A stretch of 64,000 nt of DNA from JAPHSX01 sp039714395 (lineage in GTDB: Bacteria > Pseudomonadota > Gammaproteobacteria > Thiohalomonadales > Thiohalomonadaceae): positions 1 through 64,000 of the forward strand of contig JBDLJH010000007.1 of the NCBI GenBank assembly GCA_039714395.1. Direction: 5' to 3'. Positions 1 to 7,654 of the stretch are shown here, piece after piece (position 1 is the first letter of the stretch; each line of letters begins with the position of its first letter). The translations under genes and the position numbers were made by a program. The notes under the pieces were generated by a model. That model made no database searches. It worked only from the letters and a program-made list of their open reading frames with translations, and was not told the DNA's origin.

Positions 1-1
1 T

Positions 2-1627
2 ACGGTGGCGGCACAGGGTGGGATCAACGCGGCACTGGCGAATGTGTCACCCGACAACTGGCACTGGCATATGTACGACACCATCAAGGGGAGTGACTAT
101 CTGGGGGATCAGGATGCCATTGAGTACATGTGCCGTGCTGCGGCTCACCTGGTAGTAGAACTGGAGCACGCAGGGGTACCGTTCTCGCGTCTGGATAATG
201 GGCGTATCTACCAGCGTCCTTTTGGCGGACAGAGCCAGAACTTTGGCGGCGAGCAGGCGGCGCGTACCTGTGCCGCAGCGGACCGTACGGGTCATGCCAT
301 TCTTCATAGTCTCTATCAGCAGAATATTCGTGCCAGGACGCATTTCTTTGATGAATACTTTGCCATCGATTTAATTAAGGATGAACAGGGTTTCATCCTC
401 GGTGCACTGGCACTCAATATAGAGAGCGGCGAGCCGCTACTGATTGAGGCGAAGACCACGCTTATTGCTACGGGTGGTGCGGGTCAGTTGTTTCGTACCA
501 ATACCAATGCTCACATCAATACCGGTGATGGGTTGGCGATGGCGCTGCGTGCCGGGATCCCGATGCAGGACATGGAGTTCTTTCAGTTTCATCCTACCGG
601 CATCGCCGGCAAGGGGATGCTGCTCTCAGAGGGTGCACGTGGGGAGGGCGGCTATCTCATTAATGCTGAGGGTGAGCGCTTTATGGAACGCTATGCACCC
701 CATGCCAAAGATCTCGCCTCACGAGATGTGGTGAGTCGGGCCATCTTTACCGAGGTAAAGGAGGGGCGAGGCTGTGGCCCTAATAAAGATCATGTACTGC
801 TAAAGGTTGACCACCTGGGTGAGGAGCTGGTGGCGAAGCGGCTACCCAGCATCCGTCTGCTGGCACAGACCTTCGCCGGTATCGATATGGTGAAGGCCCC
901 GGTGCCGGTCTATCCCACCGCCCACTACACGATGGGTGGCATTCCCACCAACCGCCACGGACAGGTAGTGGTACCGGTGGGTGAGGGTGAGGAGGCGATC
1001 CCGGGCCTCTATGCCGCCGGTGAGTGTGCCTGTGTTTCGGTGCATGGGGCCAACCGCCTGGGCGGTAATTCGCTGCTCGATATCGTGGTCTTCGGTCGTG
1101 CCGCCGGTAATCACATCATCAACTATCTTAAAGAGAACCGTTTCCATCGCCCATTGGACGAAAATAGCGTGGCTGCGGCGATGGCACACCTGCAGCGCTG
1201 GGATAAACCAGGCGGCAGTGAAACGGTAGAGGGCTTACGCAGAGAGTTGCAGCAGACGATGGAGGAGTATTGTGGCGTCTATCGTGAGGAGTCGATGCTG
1301 GCCGAAGGGGTAAAGAGGGTAATGGCACTGAATGAGCGTATGACCGATCTTACACTTAAGGATCAGAGCCGCATCTTTAACACCGCGCGTATTGAGGCCT
1401 TTGAGCTGGAGAACCTGATGGCCCTGGCGTTGGCAACGGTTATCTCGGCACTCAACCGCAAGGAGAGCCGTGGTGCCCACTCACGTATGGACTATCCGGA
1501 ACGAGACGATGAGCACTGGCTTAAGCATTCGCTCTATTATGCTGAGAGTCGCCATATGGACTACAAGCCGGTGCGTATGAAACCACTCTCGGTCGACCCC
1601 TTTCCACCCAAGCCGAGGGTCTATTAA
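2..1627 (+). CDS. sdhA: Succinate dehydrogenase flavoprotein subunit (5'-truncated by window edge)
   Basis: Catalytic FAD subunit of complex II, oxidising succinate to fumarate at the inner membrane. About 541 residues are visible; the family is close to 590, so roughly 45-50 N-terminal residues lie upstream. The reading frame enters as T-V-A-A-Q-G-G, matching the SHTVxAQGG segment that follows the FAD-linked histidine, so the window seems to begin at the last base of that His codon (inference). Visible motifs include RIYQRPFGGQS, GGEQAARTCAAADRTGH, the substrate-site QFHPTGI and RGEGG, HYTMGGIPT, and HGANRLGGNSLLD near the C-terminus. The TAA stop at 1625-1627 lies in the TTAA flanking an inserted palindromic repeat, with sdhB following. 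Confidence 0.97.
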   Translation, partial: TVAAQGGINAALANVSPDNWHWHMYDTIKGSDYLGDQDAIEYMCRAAAHLVVELEHAGVPFSRLDNGRIYQRPFGGQSQNFGGEQAARTCAAADRTGHAILHSLYQQNIRARTHFFDEYFAIDLIKDEQGFILGALALNIESGEPLLIEAKTTLIATGGAGQLFRTNTNAHINTGDGLAMALRAGIPMQDMEFFQFHPTGIAGKGMLLSEGARGEGGYLINAEGERFMERYAPHAKDLASRDVVSRAIFTEVKEGRGCGPNKDHVLLKVDHLGEELVAKRLPSIRLLAQTFAGIDMVKAPVPVYPTAHYTMGGIPTNRHGQVVVPVGEGEEAIPGLYAAGECACVSVHGANRLGGNSLLDIVVFGRAAGNHIINYLKENRFHRPLDENSVAAAMAHLQRWDKPGGSETVEGLRRELQQTMEEYCGVYREESMLAEGVKRVMALNERMTDLTLKDQSRIFNTARIEAFELENLMALALATVISALNRKESRGAHSRMDYPERDDEHWLKHSLYYAESRHMDYKPVRMKPLSVDPFPPKPRVY

Positions 1628-1785
1628 GGAGCCTCTGATCTATTCATGAACTCGTATCTCACACCTAAAATATCCAGCTTCAGCGTTGCAATCCTTCGCA
1701 ATAGCTCGCTATTACGTGCGGTTTGCGCCTTGAATCTGCATATTTTAGTCATAACCTGCTTCGTCCAGAATAAATCAGAGGCTCC
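1628..1785. repeat. MITE-like palindromic repeat, copy 1, between sdhA and sdhB
   Basis: A 158-bp element with terminal inverted repeats: the left end GGAGCCTCTGATCTATTC reappears inverted on the right as GGAGCCTCTGATTTATTC. It is flanked on both sides by TTAA (1624-1627 and 1786-1789), possibly a target duplication. Inside are further nested inverted repeats: CTAAAATAT/ATATTTTAG, and a central hairpin AATAGC-TC-GCTATT with outer arms GCAATCC/GGTTTGC. There is no coding potential. A second, diverged copy of similar size lies at 39601-39760. The right terminal repeat places CAGAGG 9 bases before the sdhB ATG, so the element seems to supply the sdhB ribosome binding site. I could not assign the parent transposon. 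Confidence 0.85.
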
Positions 1786-1790
1786 TTAAT

Positions 1791-2498
1791 ATGGCGACGA
1801 TGCAGTTTGAGATCTACCGCTATGACCCGGAGCGGGATGAGAAACCCGCTATGCAGCACTTTGAGTTGCAGGGGATTGAACCCGGAATGATGTTGCGTGA
1901 TGCATTGATACGCATTAAGGCTGAGCAGGATGAAACCCTGACCTTTCGCCACTCCTGTGGCGAGGGCGTGTGTGGTTCCGACTCGATAAATATCAACGGA
2001 AGCAATGGTCTTGGCTGTATTACGCCACTGGCTGATCTCAAGGAGCCTGTGACGGTACGTCCAGTCCCCGGCATGCCGGTGATCCGCGACCTGGTGGTCG
2101 ATATGCAACAGTTCTATCATCACTATCGTGAGATTAAGCCTTACCTGATTCGCCATGAGTCCGAGCCGGAGGTGGAGTACCTGCAATCGCCTGAGGAACG
2201 CGACAAACTAGATGGTCTCTATGAGTGTATTCTTTGTGGTTGTTGTACCACAGCCTGCCCCTCCTTTTGGTGGAACCCTGACAAGTTTCGTGGCCCCGCA
2301 GCATTGCTACAGGCGTGGCGTTTTCTTGCCGACAGTCGTGACCAGGATACGGCCAGTAGATTAGAGGCGCTGGACGGGCCTTATAAATTATTTCGCTGTC
2401 ATACCATTATGAATTGCGCCGATGCCTGTCCCAAGGGGCTTAATCCCACTCGCGCCATTGGCCTCATCAAGCAGCTGATGCTGAAACATCAGGTATGA
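1791..2498 (+). CDS. sdhB: Succinate dehydrogenase iron-sulfur subunit
   Basis: Electron-transfer subunit of complex II carrying [2Fe-2S], [4Fe-4S] and [3Fe-4S] clusters between SdhA and the quinone site. It has 235 residues, close to the E. coli length of 238. The plant-type ferredoxin ligands are in SCGEGVCGSD (Cys56, Cys61, with Asp64 at the fourth-ligand-like position as in E. coli) and Cys76. The bacterial ferredoxin half shows CILCGCCTTACP and CHTIMNCADACPKGLNP. The start is ATG at 1791, right after the palindromic repeat. The stop overlaps the sdhE start (ATGA), indicating translational coupling. Confidence 0.97.
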   Translation: MATMQFEIYRYDPERDEKPAMQHFELQGIEPGMMLRDALIRIKAEQDETLTFRHSCGEGVCGSDSININGSNGLGCITPLADLKEPVTVRPVPGMPVIRDLVVDMQQFYHHYREIKPYLIRHESEPEVEYLQSPEERDKLDGLYECILCGCCTTACPSFWWNPDKFRGPAALLQAWRFLADSRDQDTASRLEALDGPYKLFRCHTIMNCADACPKGLNPTRAIGLIKQLMLKHQV

Positions 2499-2755
2499 GC
2501 ATGTGTAATGAATCGATGTCCCGGCTGCGCTGGCGTTGTCGACGCGGTATGCTGGAGCTGGATCTGCTGCTACAGGGTTTTGTCGATAGCGGGTATACGG
2601 CATTGAATGAGAGTGAGCAGGATCTCTTTACTCAGCTTCTGGAGTTACCGGATCAGGAACTGTTTGAGAATCTGATGGGTGTTAATGAGCCGGAGAAAAA
2701 GGAGTTTTCTCATGTTATCGCAAAGATTCGCCACGCCGTTACGGCTCAGGATTGA
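2495..2755 (+). CDS. sdhE: FAD assembly factor SdhE (YgfY/CptB family)
   Basis: Small 86-residue protein that promotes covalent flavinylation of SdhA. The family hallmark RGxxE is present as RRGMLELD near residue 17, followed by the usual helical core with LFTQLLELPDQELF. ATG 2495 overlaps the sdhB stop; an internal ATG at residue 8 (MSRLRWRCRRG) is another possible start that fits the family N-terminus. Its place directly after sdhAB fits the role. In other species it is also called CptB and was described as antitoxin to CptA/YgfX, which follows here. Confidence 0.93.
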   Translation: MSMCNESMSRLRWRCRRGMLELDLLLQGFVDSGYTALNESEQDLFTQLLELPDQELFENLMGVNEPEKKEFSHVIAKIRHAVTAQD

Positions 2756-3158
2756 GCACTCACGGCGATTGCAGTTTGTCGCAATTACATTTTTTCTTCT
2801 ATCACTGCTTGCACTGTTGTTGCTGCAGATTCCTCTGCTGTTGAAGCTATCTATCGTGTTGTTATGGCTGTCTCTGTTCCTCTTTATCTGGAGGCGGAGG
2901 GCGGAGCTGGGTGGGGCGCCCGTTGATCTAATATTGCGTCCCAACGGTGCCTGGCTACTGGAGCGGGGGAGGGAGTCTATTCCCCTGCAGTTGCACGGAC
3001 AGAGTACGGTGAGTCGTTCTCTGTTACTACTCTGCTTTAAGGAGTCCCGAGGGCGGCGTTCATTCGACTATGTATTGTGGCGTGCAGAACTGTCGCCACA
3101 GCTGTTCCGTCGACTGCGGGTCTACCTGCGTCTCTACGCCACAGAGACACCTGGCTAG
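2712..3158 (+). CDS. ygfX: YgfX/CptA family inner-membrane protein
   Basis: A 148-residue protein beginning MLSQRFATPLRLRIEHSRR, with two closely spaced hydrophobic helices at about residues 20-55 and a soluble C-terminal part rich in Arg and Leu. This architecture and the position after sdhE match the YgfX family, reported as a toxin acting on cytoskeletal proteins in E. coli; that function is not established here. The start at 2712 is chosen because AAGGAG lies 7 bases upstream; a longer reading from 2679 would lack this site. The gene overlaps the end of sdhE by 44 bases. Sequence conservation in this family is low, so the call rests partly on context. Confidence 0.75.
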   Translation: MLSQRFATPLRLRIEHSRRLQFVAITFFLLSLLALLLLQIPLLLKLSIVLLWLSLFLFIWRRRAELGGAPVDLILRPNGAWLLERGRESIPLQLHGQSTVSRSLLLLCFKESRGRRSFDYVLWRAELSPQLFRRLRVYLRLYATETPG

Positions 3159-3164
3159 CGATAA

Positions 3165-4787
3165 TTATTCTGTGAGAAAATTTTCTGGTGTAAGAATGGT
3201 GTTAACAGGTGGTTTGCTGTCATCGGCCTTTGGGTAATTGAGGGTGTAGTGCAGACCACGACTCTCCTTACGTGACATCGCTGCGCGAATGATCAGATCG
3301 GCCACGACGACCAGGTTACGCAGCTCCAGCAGGTCGTTACTGACACGGAAGTTGCCGTAGTACTCGTCGATCTCATTGCTTAGCAGGTCGACACGTCGTT
3401 TGGCCCGTTGCAACCGCTTGTCGGTGCGTACGATTCCCACGTAGTCCCACATGAAATGACGTAACTCCTCCCAGTTGTGTGAGACCACCACCTCCTCATC
3501 GGAGTCGGTAACACGGCTCTCATCCCATGCGGGCAGCTCTTCGGGCATCGGTACGCTATCAATTCTGTTGACGATATCGCGGGCGGCAGCATGACCGAAG
3601 ACCAGGCACTCCAGCAGGGAGTTACTGGCCATGCGGTTGGCCCCGTGCATACCGGTAAAGGTGACCTCACCGATGGCGTAAAGACCAGGCAGGTCGGTGC
3701 GGCCGTGGATATCGGTCATTACCCCGCCACAGGTGTAGTGGGCGGCGGGCACCACCGGGATCGGTTCACGGGTGATATCGATGCCCAGCTCCATGCAGCG
3801 CAGGTAGATATTAGGGAAGTGCTCGGTGATGAACTCAGCGGGTTTATGGCTGATATCGAGATAGAGACACTCGGCACCGAGCCGTTTCATCTCGTGATCG
3901 ATGGCGCGAGCCACGATGTCACGTGGTGCCAGCTCTTCGCGCTTGTCAAAGCGATGCATAAAGCGGCTACCGTCAGGTAGCTTGAGCAGCCCTCCCTCGC
4001 CCCGGATCGCTTCGGTGACCAGAAATGACTTGGCCTTGGGATGATAGAGGCAGGTGGGGTGAAACTGGTTGAACTCCATGTTGGCGACACGGCAGCCGGC
4101 GCGCCATGCCATGGCGATGCCATCGCCGGTGGAGAGGTCGGGGTTGCTGGTGTAGAGGTATACTTTGCTGGCACCACCACTGGCGAGGATCACGCAGCGG
4201 GCCCGGAATACCTCCACATGTCCGCTGTCACGATTCAATACATAGGCACCGAGCACCCGGTTCTCGCCTGTTCCCAGTTTGGTACCGGTAATGAGGTCGA
4301 TGGCGATCTGGTGTTCACGCAGGGTGATATTGGAGTGGGCCCTGGCCCGTTCGAGCAGGGTGGTTTCTATCGCTTTGCCGGTGGTGTCAGCGGCGTGTAT
4401 CACACGGCGGTGGCTGTGCCCCCCCTCGCGGGTGAGGTGGTAACCACCGAGTCCATCTTCATGGCGCTCGCGGGTGAATTTTACACCGTGAGAGATCAAA
4501 CTATGGATTGCCTCGGCGGCGTTCTTGGCAGCATAGCGCACCACATCAGGGTCACATAGTCCGACCCCGGCGTTGAGTGTATCCTGCAGGTGTGACTCGA
4601 TAGAGTCATCTTTATCTAATACGGCAGCAATACCGCCCTGGGCATGCAGGGTGCAGCCATCGGCCATTGTCCCTTTGGCGAGGAGGGTGACATGGGCCTT
4701 CTCGGCCAGCTGAAGGGCCAGGGTAAGACCGGCGGCTCCGCTGCCTATCACTAATATGTCGCTGCTGTGTTGAGGCTGTTTATTCAC
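3165..4787 (-). CDS. nadB: L-aspartate oxidase
   Basis: FAD enzyme that converts L-aspartate to iminoaspartate, the first step of NAD synthesis. It has 540 residues, the usual length. Motifs: dinucleotide fold VIGSGAAGLTLALQLAE near residue 14, HAQGGIAAVLD, a conserved QFHPTCLY, RGEGG, HYTCGGV, HGANRMASNSLLE, and SRKESRGLHY near the end. It is related to SdhA, but the free N-terminus lacks the covalent FAD His context. It is convergent with ygfX and divergent from rpoE, a gene order common in gammaproteobacteria. Confidence 0.97.
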   Translation of the reverse strand: MNKQPQHSSDILVIGSGAAGLTLALQLAEKAHVTLLAKGTMADGCTLHAQGGIAAVLDKDDSIESHLQDTLNAGVGLCDPDVVRYAAKNAAEAIHSLISHGVKFTRERHEDGLGGYHLTREGGHSHRRVIHAADTTGKAIETTLLERARAHSNITLREHQIAIDLITGTKLGTGENRVLGAYVLNRDSGHVEVFRARCVILASGGASKVYLYTSNPDLSTGDGIAMAWRAGCRVANMEFNQFHPTCLYHPKAKSFLVTEAIRGEGGLLKLPDGSRFMHRFDKREELAPRDIVARAIDHEMKRLGAECLYLDISHKPAEFITEHFPNIYLRCMELGIDITREPIPVVPAAHYTCGGVMTDIHGRTDLPGLYAIGEVTFTGMHGANRMASNSLLECLVFGHAAARDIVNRIDSVPMPEELPAWDESRVTDSDEEVVVSHNWEELRHFMWDYVGIVRTDKRLQRAKRRVDLLSNEIDEYYGNFRVSNDLLELRNLVVVADLIIRAAMSRKESRGLHYTLNYPKADDSKPPVNTILTPENFLTE

Positions 4788-4919
4788 GAGGCTATGTAAT
4801 CGAGTCTTTAAAGTAGCTTGAAAGGTAGTTAAGCTAAGTGGATGAAAAGGAAGCTTGCCTAGGAGTCATCATAGGCATTTTGTCATAGAATGGCGACTGT
4901 TGAGAATTAAAGTCTGCAG

Positions 4920-4978
4920 TCTGGCGAACTCTAATGCATACAACGTGTCATACGGTGTATGAGTTTTGGGCCGCCAGA
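4920..4978. promoter_or_regulatory. Long imperfect dyad in the rpoE leader
   Basis: Between nadB and rpoE lies a nested inverted repeat: outer arms TCTGGCG (4920-4926) and CGCCAGA (4972-4978), then AACT/AGTT (4927-4930, 4962-4965), then CATACAACGT (4937-4946) and ACGGTGTATG (4952-4961) around GTCAT. Nine of ten positions of the inner arms are complementary. It could be an RNA stem-loop in the rpoE leader or an operator for the divergent pair; there is no T-tract, so it is not a simple terminator. Confidence 0.5.
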
Positions 4979-5004
4979 CCTTCATATATAAGGGGTAGGC
5001 CCGG

Positions 5005-5589
5005 ATGGGCGAACAGAATGTCGACCAGGAACTGGTCAGGCGTGTTCAGGAAGGTGACAAGAAGGCGTTTGATGCGCTGGTGATAAAGTACCAGCAGCGT
5101 ATCGTCAAACTCATTTCTCGTTATGTGCGAGATCAGGATGAGGTGCTGGATGTTGCTCAGGAGGCCTTCATCAAGGCCTATCGTGCCCTGCCCAGGTTCC
5201 GTGGTGATAGTGCCTTCTATACCTGGCTCTACCGTATCGCTATTAATACAGCGAAAAACTATCTGGTAGCGCAGGGGCGTCGTCCTCCAGCCACCGATGT
5301 GGATGCGGAAGATGCGGTCTATGTAGATGGCGGTGTACGTTTGAGTGACCACGACACCCCGGAGAAGCTAGTGCAGCGTGACGAGGTGGAGCGTGTGATC
5401 TTCGACACCATAGATGGACTGCCGGAGGAGCTGCGCACCGCCATCACCCTGCGTGAGATGGAGGGGCTGAGTTATGAGGAGATCGCCGAGACCATGGATT
5501 GTCCCATCGGTACGGTGCGTTCACGGATCTTCCGTGCACGTGAGGCGATAGAGACAAAATTAAAACCACTGCTTGAATCAAGGGGCTGA
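5005..5589 (+). CDS. rpoE: RNA polymerase sigma factor RpoE (sigma-E/AlgU)
   Basis: ECF sigma factor for the envelope stress response, 194 residues. Region 2 is visible as FDALVIKYQQRIVKLISRYV, DVAQEAFIKAYRALPRFRG and FYTWLYRIAINTAKNYL; region 4 as ITLREMEGLSYEEIAETM and GTVRSRIFRAREAI. The downstream order rseA-rseB-rseC-degP confirms the identity. In this system RseA holds RpoE at the membrane until outer-membrane protein misfolding triggers proteolysis. The ATG is preceded by the sequence AGGGGTAGGC, a reasonable ribosome binding site. Confidence 0.97.
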   Translation: MGEQNVDQELVRRVQEGDKKAFDALVIKYQQRIVKLISRYVRDQDEVLDVAQEAFIKAYRALPRFRGDSAFYTWLYRIAINTAKNYLVAQGRRPPATDVDAEDAVYVDGGVRLSDHDTPEKLVQRDEVERVIFDTIDGLPEELRTAITLREMEGLSYEEIAETMDCPIGTVRSRIFRAREAIETKLKPLLESRG

Positions 5590-5618
5590 GCCGAGTTGCC
5601 TGCCCGTGTGGAGATACG

Positions 5619-6182
5619 ATGATGAATGATAAAAATAGAGAGTGGCTATCGGCACTAGTCGATGGTGAACTGCAGGGACAAGAGCTGGAGCATAGTCTCA
5701 ATGCCCTGCGTAATGACTCTGAATTACAGGCGAGCTGGAAGGCCTATCATGTTGTCCGTGATACCGTCTCCAGCAACCTCGATGATTCAGTGGATCTGCA
5801 ACTGCATCAGCGTATCTCCACTGCGCTGGAGTCGGAACCCACCATACTCGCCCCACAGCGCCGTGCTCGTCCCTGGCTTAAACAGGTAGCTGGAGTGGCT
5901 ATCGCCGCCTCGGTGACTGGTGTAGCCATCATTGGCCTTCAAGGTATGAATGGTGTTGACTCTACCCCTGTTGCGGTACCCGTCGCACAGCAGCAGGAGT
6001 ATCTGCGAATGGAACCGACTTTGGTTGCCCAGGGCAATAAAGACAAAGAGATAGAGAGGGCGGCGCAAAACAGCGATGCACTTAATGCCTATCTGGTGAA
6101 CCACAACGAGTATTCAGCCAACTCCGGTATACAGGGAGTGCTTCCCTATGTGCGCATCGTTGGTCATAAGGTTGGTCAATAA
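5619..6182 (+). CDS. rseA: Anti-sigma-E factor RseA
   Basis: Single-pass inner-membrane anti-sigma factor, 187 residues. The cytoplasmic N-terminal domain begins MMNDKNREWLSALVDGELQ and carries the ELEHSLNAL and WKAYHVVRD segments typical of RseA/MucA. A transmembrane helix lies at about residues 88-107 (QVAGVAIAASVTGVAIIG), followed by a periplasmic tail that RseB would bind. Two adjacent ATG codons (5619 and 5622) could serve as start. It follows rpoE by 29 bases. Confidence 0.93.
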   Translation: MMNDKNREWLSALVDGELQGQELEHSLNALRNDSELQASWKAYHVVRDTVSSNLDDSVDLQLHQRISTALESEPTILAPQRRARPWLKQVAGVAIAASVTGVAIIGLQGMNGVDSTPVAVPVAQQQEYLRMEPTLVAQGNKDKEIERAAQNSDALNAYLVNHNEYSANSGIQGVLPYVRIVGHKVGQ

Positions 6183-6183
6183 G

Positions 6184-7152
6184 ATGCGGCCTGGTCTCAC
6201 CCGTGTAACACTTCTTTCCCTGATACTGACCGTTTCTGCCGCACACGCCAGCGAGGATGCAGCATCGTGGCTGGAGCGCATGTCACGGGCGGCCCACTCT
6301 CTTAATTACATTGGCACCTTTGTCTATATGCATGAGGGGAAGCTGGAGACGATGCAACTGGTGCACGCGGTCGATGAGGCGGGCGAGCATGAGAGACTGC
6401 TATCACTCAGTGGCCCCCATCGTGAGGTGATTCGTGAGCATGGTCAGGTGACCTGCTACCTTCCCGAGAAAGATGCGCTGGTCGCGGGACACCCCACCAC
6501 CCCTCCCGGATTTCCCCTCAACCTGCCGACGCAATGGGAGCAGCTGCGCGACGTCTATGACTTTAAGTTGTTAGCTGTTTCACGTGTTGCCGGTTTGCAG
6601 GCACAACAGATCGCCATCGTTCCCCGCGATACCTTGCGCTATGGACAGAACTACTGGGTTGCTACCGATAGTGGCCTGCTGTTACGTGCCGACGTCATTA
6701 ATGAGCAGGGCGACGTGGTGGAACAACTGGAATTTACCTCGGTAAGCTTGTTGGAACATATTTCAGCGCAACAATTACAGCCCCAAGCAGGCAGTAGAGT
6801 GGTTGATCTATCAGTAACGAGTCTTCCATCCGAAGTGAAGACGGCGCAGCCTCTGCACTGGCATGTGGCCAACTTGCCTGCCGGTTTTGAGTTGGAGCTA
6901 CAGCGTCAACACGCCATAGCTGGTGATGGTGTGGCGGTTGACCATCTGGTCTATAGCGACGGACTTGCCTCGGTTTCTGTCTTCATTGAACCGCGGCGCG
7001 ACAGTACCGGTGAGAATGCTGGTACCTCACGACGGGGCAGCGTGAATGCCTATACCCGCTTGTTGCCGCAACAGCGCGTTACCGTGCTGGGTGAGGTGCC
7101 ACCAGCCACCGTCAGGCAGATCGGCGAGTCGATTGAGCCATTGGCACCTTAG
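6184..7152 (+). CDS. rseB: Sigma-E regulatory protein RseB (MucB)
   Basis: Periplasmic protein of 322 residues that shields RseA from DegS cleavage and senses lipopolysaccharide or lipoprotein signals. The N-terminus has a signal peptide (VTLLSLILTVSAAHA) cleaved near residue 23; the mature part begins with ASWLERMSRAAHSLNYIGTF, a conserved MucB/RseB opening. A two-domain lipoprotein-carrier-like fold is expected for the family. I chose ATG 6184, one base after the rseA stop, because it opens directly into the signal peptide; a longer reading from 6148 adds 12 residues inside rseA. Confidence 0.93.
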   Translation: MRPGLTRVTLLSLILTVSAAHASEDAASWLERMSRAAHSLNYIGTFVYMHEGKLETMQLVHAVDEAGEHERLLSLSGPHREVIREHGQVTCYLPEKDALVAGHPTTPPGFPLNLPTQWEQLRDVYDFKLLAVSRVAGLQAQQIAIVPRDTLRYGQNYWVATDSGLLLRADVINEQGDVVEQLEFTSVSLLEHISAQQLQPQAGSRVVDLSVTSLPSEVKTAQPLHWHVANLPAGFELELQRQHAIAGDGVAVDHLVYSDGLASVSVFIEPRRDSTGENAGTSRRGSVNAYTRLLPQQRVTVLGEVPPATVRQIGESIEPLAP

Positions 7153-7155
7153 ACC

Positions 7156-7638
7156 ATGATTGAAGAGAGCGCCCTGGTCGTCGCTACCGAGGGTGAGGAT
7201 GCCTGGGTAGAGACTTCACGACGTAGCAGTTGTGGCAGTTGCGAGGCAAAGGGGTGTGGTACCGGGACACTTAGTCAGGTGCTGGGTCGGCGCAGTCAGC
7301 GCCTGAGGGTGAAGAACCCGATCGCTGCAGTTGCTGGTGAGCGGGTGGTGCTGGGGATAAGCGAGTCAGCACTGATCAAGGGGTCACTGGCGGTCTACCT
7401 GGTACCCCTTCTGGCCTTAATGTCAGGTGGACTACTCGGTGAGCTGATGGCATCGCAGCTAATGATGCAGGGGGAGGGGATAACTATTCTTTTTGCACTG
7501 GCCTCGCTGGGTCTTAGCCTTCTCTGGCTACGCCGTTTTAATCGACGTGCTGTGAATGATACACGCTTTAACGCGGCAATTTTGCGTCGGGTGGATGTAT
7601 CGATTTCAGAAAATATTTCCTTTAATTTAAACAAGTGA
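7156..7638 (+). CDS. rseC: RseC/MucC family sigma-E positive regulator
   Basis: Inner-membrane protein of 160 residues. The N-terminal cytoplasmic part contains the cysteine cluster SSCGSCEAKGCGTG (residues about 24-37), as in RseC and RnfB-like redox proteins, and two transmembrane helices follow at about residues 77-95 and 108-124. The family modulates sigma-E activity and reducing systems such as SoxR reduction in E. coli; the exact role here is unknown. ATG 7156 follows rseB by 3 bases. Confidence 0.9.
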   Translation: MIEESALVVATEGEDAWVETSRRSSCGSCEAKGCGTGTLSQVLGRRSQRLRVKNPIAAVAGERVVLGISESALIKGSLAVYLVPLLALMSGGLLGELMASQLMMQGEGITILFALASLGLSLLWLRRFNRRAVNDTRFNAAILRRVDVSISENISFNLNK

Positions 7639-7654
7639 ACGAGCAGGGATAACT

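Noticed and set aside
4926..4952. Possible sigma-E promoter GAACTC - 16 bases - TCATA before rpoE.
   Set aside because: The -35 is close to consensus but the -10 matches poorly, and it lies inside the dyad; not strong enough to list as a feature.
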